The notes beneath the pieces are model-generated. The model saw only the letters and a list, made by a program, of their open reading frames with translations. It had not been told where the DNA came from and did no database searches. The position numbers and the translations under genes were made by a program. 40,403 nt of DNA, from positions 1 to 40,403 of the forward strand of contig CALDKD010000042.1 in assembly GCA_937898885.1 (NCBI GenBank), in the 5' to 3' direction. Shown here in pieces: positions 1 through 7,797 of this stretch. Origin of the DNA: an uncultured Bacteroidales bacterium. Its GTDB lineage: Bacteria; Bacteroidota; Bacteroidia; Bacteroidales; Bacteroidaceae. Within the stretch, counting starts at the first letter, position 1; every line of letters begins with the position of its first letter.

Positions 1-54
1 TTAGCGAAATCTATCAGTTTTAAGACACATTTCGCTAATTATATTTTGCGCAAA
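1..54. repeat. Inverted repeat and palindrome at the left edge
   Basis: A perfect 10-bp inverted repeat (ttagcgaaat at 1-10, atttcgctaa at 29-38) is followed by a perfect 10-bp palindrome, tttgcgcaaa, at 45-54. The segment gcgaaatctat near position 4 recurs as gcgcaaatctat near 48. It lies directly 3' of the leftward recombinase remnant, so it could be a terminator or part of an old attachment or crossover site. No T-run is seen in either direction. The function is unknown. Confidence 0.5.
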
Positions 55-59
55 TCTAT

Positions 60-461
60 TCAGCTCTTACCACTGAGCAATTTCAGCAGCAGTACCTTAG
101 CCTCCTGTTCGGTCATTTTCTCAATCTTGTCTATCGTTGGCAGAGGGTCTTTCTTTTCACCAAGGTTGAGCAGCCTGCTGTTATACTCGAACTGTGTGTC
201 AAGCGGGTAGGCGGCAATATACATGTCAGTGATTGAATGGCTGGTGGAATGCCCCATGCTTTCTGTTATGTACTTCCTCTCAACTCCTGCATGGGTCAGG
301 TTGGTGGCGAACGAATGACGGCACCATGTGCCTGACGGACGCACTTCCCAACCTAGAATCTCACTGCAGATCTTTATCACGCGGTCCTGGATGTTCGAGT
401 TTTCAGCCGATGTCCTGACGCGCATTTCCTTCTCGGTAACAGCCTTTGGATGAGATAAGGC
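60..461 (-). pseudogene. Tyrosine recombinase (phage-type integrase), C-terminal remnant
   Basis: The longest ATG-started frame (60-425) gives 121 residues that match the C-terminal catalytic half of Bacteroidetes tyrosine recombinases. Visible are the box containing the second catalytic Arg (WCRHSFATNLTHAG), the conserved GHS motif, and the Tyr nucleophile region (MYIAAYP). The same frame stays open upstream to a stop at 462-464 and reads LSHPKAVTEKEMRVRTS, which still looks like integrase, so the ATG at 425 is internal. The core-binding domain and first catalytic Arg are missing; intact relatives run to about 400 residues. I infer a 5'-truncated, inactive remnant left by an integrated element. 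It abuts the paired hairpin repeats at 486-565 and a broken transposase. Confidence 0.75.
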
Positions 462-485
462 TTAAGCCATTACTTGCCGAAGCCT

Positions 486-565
486 CGCTCATTTCATTTC
501 AAATAATGAAACGAAATTTCTCTAACTATATTTATTTCGTTTCAAATAATGAAACGAAACGAGCG
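486..565. repeat. Two near-identical palindromic repeats between mobile-element remnants
   Basis: A 27-bp unit occurs at 491-517 and again at 534-560, identical at 25 of 27 positions and offset by 43 bp. Each copy is a hairpin. In the second, arms tttcgtttc (535-543) and gaaacgaaa (551-559) are perfectly complementary around the loop aaataat; the first has one mismatch. The block is bounded by cgctc at 486-490 and gagcg at 561-565, which are also inverted. It sits between the truncated integrase and the truncated transposase, so it may be the end of another element or a recombinase binding site. Confidence 0.7.
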
Positions 566-577
566 TAACAATAGGCA

Positions 578-1318
578 CTCCGGTCCACGATAGAGATACT
601 TCAGGTTGACGTCATCACGGAAGCGGCTGATGAGATTGAAGCCCAAGGACTTCACTCCGGTGACGAAGCTCTCCTTTGAGAAGTAAGCATCAGCCACAAT
701 GAGATTGCAAATGGGCAGTAGTTGCTTGCAGTTATGTTGAAGCATACGGAGATACCAGCCGATAAGAGAATCGGGATTCTTCATTCCCCAGGTGGAGCGG
801 GGCTTACGCCCACGCTTTTTCTCGGTGAAGGTCTACTCCGCTTTGAGGAACACGGCATCCTTGACATCGGCATCTACGATGGATATGCCGAGTATCTCAA
901 GCCCTTTCTTCATAGCTGCTGCGCAGCCGGACCAGAACCAGTCCATTCCCGGAGTCTTCTTGCCGGACTTGGATATGAAGCAGGGGTCGATTGCTATTGC
1001 AATGCGGTGTCCCTTCGTCGGTTCGAGGAAAGACTTGTTGAACGAGAGCCAGTCGAAAGCCTTCCTGAAGTTCTGGCGGAACCTGCTCTCACACGACTTA
1101 CCGAGCTTCGCCATAGTGGTGAAGTTGTTGCGGCCTTTGTTCGTAAGATATAGTTCCATAGTCTCGATGAAGAAAGTTCGAAAAGATTTGCCTAAATTTG
1201 TCTGGCTGGAGAGAGCCTTCGAAACGATCTCTCTGAGCTGGGTAAGGGGCTTGACAGTCATTATGCTAACTTGTTGTCTAGTAAACTCCAAGTTGGTGAT
1301 TGTCAAGTACTTATCCAA
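578..1318 (-). pseudogene. IS4-type DDE transposase, amber-interrupted and 3'-truncated
   Basis: The N-terminal part (1318 down to 836, 161 residues) contains AIDPCFISKSGKKTPGMDWF, which carries the first DDE aspartate, and GLEILGISIVDAD. An in-frame TAG at 833-835 follows DAVFLKAE. The same frame then continues through TFTEKKRGRKPRSTWGMKNP and a second DDE block (LIVADAYFSKESF), ending in FRDDVNLKYLYRGP at about 581. Beyond that the frame reads unrelated sequence, so the C-terminal part with the last catalytic residue is lost. I infer one nonsense mutation plus a deletion or insertion at the 3' end. No terminal inverted repeats could be identified with confidence. The element is defective. 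Confidence 0.8.
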
Positions 1319-1482
1319 ATTATTCGGCCATTATTCTCGCGATTATTTAACATTAGTTTCGGCTTTTGTTCTATGCCGTATAAGACGTGCTGCAAAGCGC
1401 CTTCTGACGGGCTGTTGTATTACAAGTGATTGAAAATTATATAGTTATTAAATTTTGAACGAAGTATTGTAAAACATAGTTT

Positions 1483-2442
1483 ATGAGAGTTGTTATTTAT
1501 GACGGATATGCGGCCTCGCCTGGTGATTTGAGCTGGGATGGATGGAAAGAGATTGGTGATGTAACGATATATGACCGTACCGCCCCTGATGAGGTGGTGA
1601 GGCGCGGACAGGATGCTGAGATCGTAATCACTAATAAGGTCGTGATTGACCGCGACAAGATGAGCAGGATGCCCCGGTTGCGCTATATCGGAGTGCTTGC
1701 CACGGGCTATAACATCGTAGATATTGAGGCGGCGCGGGAGCGTGGCATTGTTGTCACGAACATACCTGCGTACAGCACGATGTCGGTTGCTCAGATGGTG
1801 TTCGCGCATTTGCTGGATGTGGTGAACAACGTTGGTGGGCATACCCGCTCGGTTCATAGTGGCGAATGGCAGCGTGCCGATGATTTCTCATACAGGCTTA
1901 CATCGCAGTATGAGCTGGCTGGCAAGACTATGGGTATCGTGGGGCTTGGCAACATAGGAATGCAGGTGGCGCGTGTTGCAGGGGCTTTTGGAATGAATGT
2001 TCTGGCGTTTACATCGAAACCGGCGGAAGCGCTTCCTTCAGGTATTGTAAAAGCTGCTGATATGGATGAGATATTCAGAAACTCAGATGTAGTGAGCCTG
2101 CACTGTCCGCTCACGGCCGATACGCGGAATATTGTCAATGAGCGCACGATAGGCCTGATGAGGCCCACTGCCATTCTGATAAACACAGGCCGGGGTCCTC
2201 TGGTGGATGAGGCGGCTCTGGCAAAGGCGCTGAGGGAGCATAGAATTCTTGCAGCCGGTGTTGACGTGCTCAACGAGGAGCCGCCGCGTCACGGCTCGCC
2301 GCTGATTGGGCTGGAGAACTGCCGTATTACGCCTCATATAGCGTGGGCTACTCTGGAGGCCAGAAAACGGCTTATGCGGGTGGCTTTGGACAATGTCCTG
2401 GCATTTATGAATGGTAATCCGCAGAATGTGGTTAACGGATAA
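1483..2442 (+). CDS. D-2-hydroxyacid dehydrogenase (glycerate dehydrogenase/hydroxypyruvate reductase-like)
   Basis: This 319-residue cytoplasmic protein is a complete NAD(P)-dependent D-2-hydroxyacid dehydrogenase. The N-terminal and C-terminal parts form the substrate domain and the middle is a Rossmann fold with GIVGLGNIG at about residues 150-158. Catalytic positions are visible: Arg in NTGRGPLVDEAAL (about 235), Glu in LNEEPP (about 265) and His in ITPHIAWAT (about 285). Sequence style and length fit the glycerate dehydrogenase/hydroxypyruvate reductase subgroup, but the exact substrate cannot be told from sequence. It is the first intact gene after the mobile debris. The 164-bp gap upstream holds only a weak promoter match (aaattttg at 1450-1457). 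Confidence 0.9.
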   Translation: MRVVIYDGYAASPGDLSWDGWKEIGDVTIYDRTAPDEVVRRGQDAEIVITNKVVIDRDKMSRMPRLRYIGVLATGYNIVDIEAARERGIVVTNIPAYSTMSVAQMVFAHLLDVVNNVGGHTRSVHSGEWQRADDFSYRLTSQYELAGKTMGIVGLGNIGMQVARVAGAFGMNVLAFTSKPAEALPSGIVKAADMDEIFRNSDVVSLHCPLTADTRNIVNERTIGLMRPTAILINTGRGPLVDEAALAKALREHRILAAGVDVLNEEPPRHGSPLIGLENCRITPHIAWATLEARKRLMRVALDNVLAFMNGNPQNVVNG

Positions 2443-2465
2443 TCTGCTACTTGTTGAAAAGTCAG

Positions 2466-2496
2466 ATTGCGACATCGTCATTATTTTGTAACTTTG
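2466..2496 (+). promoter_or_regulatory. Bacteroidetes-type promoter for the GNAT gene
   Basis: TAACTTTG at 2489-2496 matches the TAnnTTTG -7 element exactly. A partial -33 element (attg, 2466-2469) lies 19 bp upstream. Transcription would start near 2503, giving a short leader before the ATG at 2526. Confidence 0.55.
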
Positions 2497-2525
2497 AGGA
2501 TTTGAAAATCTTTCAGAGCTGAGTT

Positions 2526-3656
2526 ATGTCGGTAAAAATAGTGGAGGTCTCGTCAAGGAGGCAGCTGCATAGTTTCATTCAATTCGGTTTTTCCCTGTAC
2601 AAGGGAAACCGTTTTGCCGTGCCGGATCTATATGGTGATATGGTGAGACTGTTCACCGCCAAGGGGAATGCGGCTCTGGAGTTTTGCGACCTGGTGCTCT
2701 ATCTGGCATATCGTGATGGCAGGATTGCCGGTCGTGTGGCTGGTATCATAAACCGCCATGCCAATACAAAGTGGCAACGTGATGTGGTAAGATTCGGTTG
2801 GATTGACTTTGTGGATGACCGTGAGGTGAGTGCCGCTCTGATTGATGCTGTGGCCGGGTGGGGCCGGGAAAAGGGAATGACAGAGATTGAGGGCCCGTTC
2901 GGCTTTACTGATTTCGATCCGGAAGGTATGCTGGTGGATGGATTTGACCAGCTTGGCACTATGGCCACCATCTATAATTACCCATACTATCCTGAACATA
3001 TAAAAGCCTTAGGCTTTGAGCGTTCGGCCGAATGGGTCGAGTGGAGCATTCCGTTTGATGTTATTCCTGAGAAGATGGGCCGGCTTGCGGATGTGGTTCT
3101 GAAAAGATATAATCTGCACGTGCCTGTTTTCGGTAATAAATCGGATGAGGCGAAGCGATATGCGCACAAGCTTTTTGAGTTGGTGAACCTGGCATATTCA
3201 CCGCTGTACGGTTATTCAGAGTTCTCTCCAAAGCAGATTGATGACTTCGCACGCAGGTATGTGCCGCTTATCGATACCCGCCTGGTAACGTTCATCCTTG
3301 ACGGGCAGGGCGAGCTGGTGGCTGCCGGAATGGTGCTGCCATCGCTCTCAAAGGCATTGCAGAAGGCTAAGGGACATCTGCTCCCACTGGGTTGGTGGCA
3401 TCTGCTCAAGGTCCTGAAGGTAAGGCCGGACGAGACTGTTGACCTGATGTTCCTGGCCATACGCCCTGAATATCAGAACAAAGGCCTGAATGCGGTGATG
3501 TTCAATAAGATGATTCCTGTTGCGCGTGGTATGGGAATGAGGGTGGCCGAGAGCAACCCTGAGCTGGTAAGCAACAGTAAGATGCAGGCGCATTGGCAAT
3601 ATTTTGAGGGCGCTCACATACATAAAAGAAGGTGTGCGTTCCGCAAGGATTTGTAA
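2526..3656 (+). CDS. GNAT-superfamily N-acetyltransferase-like protein
   Basis: This 376-residue soluble protein belongs to a widespread Bacteroidetes family usually labelled GNAT or hypothetical. The C-terminal half carries an acetyl-CoA-binding type motif, IRPEYQNKGLNAVMFNKMI (about residues 312-330), corresponding to the R/QxxGxG/A motif. The N-terminal half contains the family-typical stretch EGPFGFTDFDPEGMLVDGF (about 122-140). No signal peptide or membrane segment is present. The substrate is unknown. It has its own promoter, and only 15 bp separate its stop from parE, so it may be co-transcribed with the parE-coaD-ctpA block. Confidence 0.75.
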   Translation: MSVKIVEVSSRRQLHSFIQFGFSLYKGNRFAVPDLYGDMVRLFTAKGNAALEFCDLVLYLAYRDGRIAGRVAGIINRHANTKWQRDVVRFGWIDFVDDREVSAALIDAVAGWGREKGMTEIEGPFGFTDFDPEGMLVDGFDQLGTMATIYNYPYYPEHIKALGFERSAEWVEWSIPFDVIPEKMGRLADVVLKRYNLHVPVFGNKSDEAKRYAHKLFELVNLAYSPLYGYSEFSPKQIDDFARRYVPLIDTRLVTFILDGQGELVAAGMVLPSLSKALQKAKGHLLPLGWWHLLKVLKVRPDETVDLMFLAIRPEYQNKGLNAVMFNKMIPVARGMGMRVAESNPELVSNSKMQAHWQYFEGAHIHKRRCAFRKDL

Positions 3657-3671
3657 CAAAGACTACGATAT

Positions 3672-5636
3672 ATGGCAGAAGAACTTGATGACGAGCTGTT
3701 CGCTGAACAGGAACAGGTACGCTACGATGAGGACAACATCCGCCACATGAGCGATATGGAGCACGTCAGAACCCGTCCTGGTATGTACATCGGCAAGCTG
3801 GGAGACGGCTCTCAGAGCGATGATGGTATCTATGTGCTTCTGAAGGAGGTGATTGACAACAGCATTGATGAGTTCCGTATGAATTGCGGAAAGCGCATCG
3901 AGATAGATATGGAGGGCAACCGTATGGTGCGCGTGCGCGATTATGGCCGAGGCATACCTCAGGGTAAGCTGCTGGAGGCTGTGAGCGTTCTGAACACCGG
4001 AGGCAAGTTTGACAGCAAGGCTTTCAAGAAGAGTGTGGGCCTGAACGGAGTGGGCGTGAAGGCCGTTAATGCTCTCAGCTCGCATTTTGAGGTGAGCAGC
4101 TACCGCGACGGACAGGTACGCAAGCTGGTTTTCGAGGCTGGAAATCTGCTGAGCGACTCTACTGAGCCGAGTGGCGAGGAGCACGGTACTATGGTCTGGT
4201 TTGAGCCCGATGACAGGCTCTTCAAAGGCTATTCATTCCATCCTGCCATTATAGAGACCATGCTTCGCAACTACACCTATCTGAATACCGGCCTGACTAT
4301 TATGTACAATGGCCAGAGGTTCCTGTCGAGGTCTGGTCTGGAAGACCTTCTCAATGAGCGTATGAGCGCATCGAGCCTTTATCCGATTGTGCATCTTAAG
4401 GGGACGGACATTGAGATTGCGTTTACTCACACCGCACAGTATGGCGAGGAGTACTATTCGTTCGTGAACGGTCAGTACACTTCGCAGGGAGGAACTCATC
4501 AGAGTGCGTTCAAGGAGCATATTGCACGTACCATAAAGGAATTCTTCGGCAAGAATTTTGAGGCCGGTGACATACGGAACGGTATGGTGGCCGCCATAGC
4601 GCTGAATGTTGAGGAGCCTGTCTTTGAGAGCCAGACCAAGATAAAGCTTGGCTCTACGACCATGACTCCGGGCGGCTCGCTATCACTCAACAAGTTCGTG
4701 AGTGATTTCATCAAGAAGGAGGTAGATGATTATCTGCATATCAATACGCAGGTATCTGAGGCTATTCTTCAGAAGATTCAGGAATCTGAGAAGGAACGCA
4801 AGGAGATAGCAGGTATGACCAAACTTGTGCGTGAGCGCAATAAGGAGAGCAACTTGCACAACAGCAAGCTGGCTGACTGCCGCATCCATTTCAGCGATGT
4901 GAAGGGTGACCGCCAGGAGGAGAGCTGCATTTTCATAACAGAGGGACTGTCTGCCAGCGGCTCCATTACCAAGAGTCGCGATGTCAACACACAAGCTGTG
5001 TTCAGCCTCAGGGGAAAGCCGTTGAACTGCTATGGTCTGACCAAGAAGGTGGTCTATGAGAATCTGGAGTTCCGTCTGCTTCAGGCGGCTTTGAACATAG
5101 AGGAGGGACTTGACGGCCTGAGATATAATAAGGTGATAATAGCCACGGATGCCGATGTGGATGGTATGCACATCCGTCTGCTGATGACAACCTTCTTCCT
5201 GCAGTTCTTCCCTGATCTTGTCAAGAAGGGGCACGTATATATTCTTCAGACTCCTCTTTTCCGTGTGAGGAACCGCAGGAAGAAAAAATCCAAGGTCGAT
5301 GCCGCCGCCATTCAGGGCGTAGTGACCGAGACCGGAGATTTTGAGACTATTTATTGCTATAACGAGGAGGAGCGCAACTCTGCGATAGAAAAGCTTAGTC
5401 CTGACCCTGAGATAACCAGGTTCAAAGGTCTTGGTGAGATATCGCCGGACGAGTTCAAGAACTTCATAGGCGCGGATATGCGTCTGGAGCGAGTCACGCT
5501 GCAGAAGACCGATGCCGTTGCGGATCTTCTCTCGTTCTATATGGGCAAGAACACAATGGAGCGCCAGAACTTCATCATAGAGAATCTTGTGGTGGAGCAG
5601 GATCTTGTAGAAGAGGAGGAAGGCGAGAGATTTTGA
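3672..5636 (+). CDS. parE: DNA topoisomerase IV subunit B
   Basis: The ATPase subunit of a type IIA topoisomerase, 654 residues, which decatenates or relaxes DNA together with the ParC subunit (not in the window). The GHKL ATPase signatures are present: EVIDNSIDEF (N box), DYGRGIP and GLNGVGVKAVNALS in the first 140 residues. The Toprim domain includes ITEGLSASGSI (about 422-432) and ATDADVDGMHIRLL (about 493-506), and the C-terminal ITRFKGLGEISPDEF is clear. The length and the KSRDVNTQAVFSLRGKPLN stretch fit ParE better than GyrB of Bacteroidetes. Two oddities are EGLSA where the family usually has EGDSA, and a basic insertion (about 536-557) before the ETIYCYNEEER block. It is followed at 12 bp by coaD, a common gene order in Bacteroidales. 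Confidence 0.93.
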   Translation: MAEELDDELFAEQEQVRYDEDNIRHMSDMEHVRTRPGMYIGKLGDGSQSDDGIYVLLKEVIDNSIDEFRMNCGKRIEIDMEGNRMVRVRDYGRGIPQGKLLEAVSVLNTGGKFDSKAFKKSVGLNGVGVKAVNALSSHFEVSSYRDGQVRKLVFEAGNLLSDSTEPSGEEHGTMVWFEPDDRLFKGYSFHPAIIETMLRNYTYLNTGLTIMYNGQRFLSRSGLEDLLNERMSASSLYPIVHLKGTDIEIAFTHTAQYGEEYYSFVNGQYTSQGGTHQSAFKEHIARTIKEFFGKNFEAGDIRNGMVAAIALNVEEPVFESQTKIKLGSTTMTPGGSLSLNKFVSDFIKKEVDDYLHINTQVSEAILQKIQESEKERKEIAGMTKLVRERNKESNLHNSKLADCRIHFSDVKGDRQEESCIFITEGLSASGSITKSRDVNTQAVFSLRGKPLNCYGLTKKVVYENLEFRLLQAALNIEEGLDGLRYNKVIIATDADVDGMHIRLLMTTFFLQFFPDLVKKGHVYILQTPLFRVRNRRKKKSKVDAAAIQGVVTETGDFETIYCYNEEERNSAIEKLSPDPEITRFKGLGEISPDEFKNFIGADMRLERVTLQKTDAVADLLSFYMGKNTMERQNFIIENLVVEQDLVEEEEGERF

Positions 5637-5648
5637 TTTGATAAGTTT

Positions 5649-6101
5649 ATGAGAATATTGTTTCCCGGTACTTTTGACCCGTTTACCACCGGTCACGCGG
5701 ATTTAGTGAGGCGGGCATTGAGAGTGGCAGACAGCATTGTCATCGCTGTTGGCGTGAACTCTGCGAAAAAGACACTTTGGAGCGCAGAGGAGAGGGTAGA
5801 GGCTATCAGAAAGTATTATGAGTCAGAGCCTCGTATATCAGTCGTGTCATACAGTTGTCTGACTATGGATTTGCTGCGTGAGACTGGCGCTGACATCATT
5901 CTGCGCGGAGTGCGGACAGTGGCCGATTATGAGGTGGAGAGAAATCTTGCCGATGCCAACAGGGCAATAGGCGGCGCAGATACGATGCTGCTTGTGTCCG
6001 GTCCGGAATATCAGCACGTAAGCAGCTCTCTTGTGAGGGAACTCATAGGATTTGGTCATCCTGTTGACGGGATGATGATTGATACATTTGTCATTCATTG
6101 A
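5649..6101 (+). CDS. coaD: Phosphopantetheine adenylyltransferase
   Basis: Catalyses the ATP-dependent adenylylation of 4'-phosphopantetheine to dephospho-CoA, the penultimate step of CoA synthesis. The 150-residue length is typical. The nucleotidyltransferase motif GTFDPFTTGH (7-16) holds the HIGH-like site, ILRGVRTVADYEVE (about 84-97) binds substrate, and EYQHVSSSLVREL (about 118-130) is the conserved C-terminal ISSS-type motif. The gene lies 12 bp after parE, and its stop codon touches the start region of the following protease gene, so the three are almost certainly one transcript. Confidence 0.95.
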   Translation: MRILFPGTFDPFTTGHADLVRRALRVADSIVIAVGVNSAKKTLWSAEERVEAIRKYYESEPRISVVSYSCLTMDLLRETGADIILRGVRTVADYEVERNLADANRAIGGADTMLLVSGPEYQHVSSSLVRELIGFGHPVDGMMIDTFVIH

Positions 6102-6106
6102 TTATC

Positions 6107-7678
6107 GTGAGAAAAGTTTTGTTATCAGCCGCCATATTGCTGACGGCATTCATATCGCAGGCTCAGACCATAAGAGTGGGTGAGCAGTTGCAGAAACTCC
6201 TGATAGCCGAGAGCGCTATTACCAATCTTTATGTTGATCCCGTAAGTGACACTACTCTGGTTGAGGCCGGCATCAAGGCTATGCTCAAGGAACTGGATCC
6301 TCATTCCACATATCTGTCGGCCGATGAGGTACGCAAGAGCAATGAGACACTGAATGGTAATTTTGAGGGAATCGGTGTTCAGTTCAATATGGTCAGGGAC
6401 ACCCTTTTCATAGTACAGACTATTCCGGACGGGCCTTCCGAGAAGGTGGGCATTATGGCTGGAGACAGAATCGTATCGGCCAACGACACCGCGATAGCCG
6501 GAGTCAAGATGTCTAATGACGAGATAATGCGCCGGTTGCGCGGGCCCAAGGGTACTGTGGTGAGACTTGGAGTGATTCGTCAGGGTGTGAGCGGCTTGAT
6601 TCATTTCAATGTGGTGCGTGATGTCATTCCTCTCAATACGGTCGATGCTTCGTTCCTTGCCGCTCCTGGTGTGGGCTACATTAAAATATCCAGCTTTGGA
6701 GCTACAACCGTCAAGGAGTTTGGCGAGGCTCTGATGAGACTTCGCAAGAAGGGCGTGGAGTCATTGATTCTTGATCTTCAGGGGAATGGCGGAGGCTATC
6801 TTGGCGCAGCCGTAGGTATGGCAAACCAGTTTCTGGAGCACGACCAGTTGATTGTATATACATCAGGAAGAGCCAGCGAGAATGTATCGTACAAGGCTGA
6901 GGGTACAGGATTGTTCCTCAAGGGCAGGCTTGTGGTGCTTATCGACGAGTACTCCGCATCGGCCAGCGAGATTGTGTCGGGTGCCGTGCAGGACTGGGAC
7001 AGGGCAACGATAATTGGCCGGCGCTCGTTCGGAAAGGGTCTGGTGCAGAGACCTGTGGAGTTTTCAGACGGCTCTATGATAAGGCTTACCGTGGCGCAGT
7101 ATTTCACGCCATCGGGAAGATGCATCCAGAAACCATACGGTGATGATGTTGACTATGGCAAGGATATAGAGGAGCGCCTGCGTACCGGTCAGCTTGTCAG
7201 CGCTGACAGTATTCATTTCGCCGATTCACTGAGATACAGCACCCTGGTAAAGGGCCGTACTGTCTATGGAGGTGGCGGTATTATGCCTGATATATTTGTT
7301 CCTATTGATACCGGCCGGGTGAACCAGTGGTATCGCGACGTAACAGCTCGTGGCTCGGTTCTTCAGGCCAGCCTCGCGTATGTGGATATGCACAGAAAGG
7401 AGCTTGAGCGCAAGTACAGGAACTTTGAAAAGTTCAACACCGGTTTTGTGGTAGGGCAGGATCTGCTTGATATAGTACTGCATAACGCCGAAGAGTCTGG
7501 TGTCAGGTTCGATCAGGAACAGTACGATAAGGTCTTGCCGATAATCTCGTTGCAACTGAAGGCTCTTGTGGCGCGCGACATCTGGACGATGAGTGAGTAT
7601 TACAAGGTAATCAATGCTCTGGATCCGGTTTACTGTAGGGCGTTGGAGTTCCTGGAATCTGACACTTCGACAATGTAA
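6107..7678 (+). CDS. CtpA-like carboxy-terminal processing peptidase (S41)
   Basis: A secreted or periplasmic serine protease with a signal peptide (VLLSAAILLTAFISQAQ), an N-terminal helical domain, a PDZ domain (GIGVQFNMVRDTLFIVQTI onward) and an S41 core. The Ser/Lys dyad is visible as YSASASEIV (Ser at about 283) and SFGKGLVQ (Lys at about 310). The start is uncertain. GTG at 6107 gives MRKVLLSAAILL, a clean signal peptide; TTG at 6098, overlapping the coaD stop, would add three residues. Neither is ATG. Family members trim or degrade periplasmic proteins from the C-terminus. A C-terminal extension of about 130 residues follows the protease core, as is usual in Bacteroidetes. Confidence 0.9.
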   Translation: MRKVLLSAAILLTAFISQAQTIRVGEQLQKLLIAESAITNLYVDPVSDTTLVEAGIKAMLKELDPHSTYLSADEVRKSNETLNGNFEGIGVQFNMVRDTLFIVQTIPDGPSEKVGIMAGDRIVSANDTAIAGVKMSNDEIMRRLRGPKGTVVRLGVIRQGVSGLIHFNVVRDVIPLNTVDASFLAAPGVGYIKISSFGATTVKEFGEALMRLRKKGVESLILDLQGNGGGYLGAAVGMANQFLEHDQLIVYTSGRASENVSYKAEGTGLFLKGRLVVLIDEYSASASEIVSGAVQDWDRATIIGRRSFGKGLVQRPVEFSDGSMIRLTVAQYFTPSGRCIQKPYGDDVDYGKDIEERLRTGQLVSADSIHFADSLRYSTLVKGRTVYGGGGIMPDIFVPIDTGRVNQWYRDVTARGSVLQASLAYVDMHRKELERKYRNFEKFNTGFVVGQDLLDIVLHNAEESGVRFDQEQYDKVLPIISLQLKALVARDIWTMSEYYKVINALDPVYCRALEFLESDTSTM

Positions 7679-7686
7679 TCGCAGTT

Positions 7687-7720
7687 TTTGCATTATTTTA
7701 GAAACATTGTGCTATCTTTG
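7687..7720 (+). promoter_or_regulatory. Bacteroidetes-type promoter of the GH43 operon
   Basis: TTTG at 7687-7690 and TATCTTTG at 7713-7720 match the -33 and -7 consensus with a 22-bp spacer. The predicted transcript starts near 7727, with a leader of about 70 nt before the ATG at 7798. Confidence 0.65.
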
Positions 7721-7797
7721 CGGATAATGCAATGCCTTTTGCCGTACGCATTGTTTTGAAGACAGGACTAATTATTTACTGATCAATATAAAAACGT

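Noticed and set aside
486..565. Invertible promoter controlled by the adjacent recombinase
   Set aside because: The repeats are mainly direct with each copy self-palindromic, the spacer is about 16 bp, no TAnnTTTG promoter lies inside, and the recombinase is a truncated remnant.
722..1433. Rightward frames of 143 and 213 codons
   Set aside because: They are antisense to the transposase remnant, whose frame has clear family motifs; the rightward translations show none.
3672..5636. GyrB instead of ParE
   Set aside because: The KSRDVNTQAVFSLRGKPLN segment and the linkage to coaD and ctpA fit topoisomerase IV of Bacteroidales; still, a genome-wide check for a second paralogue would settle it.
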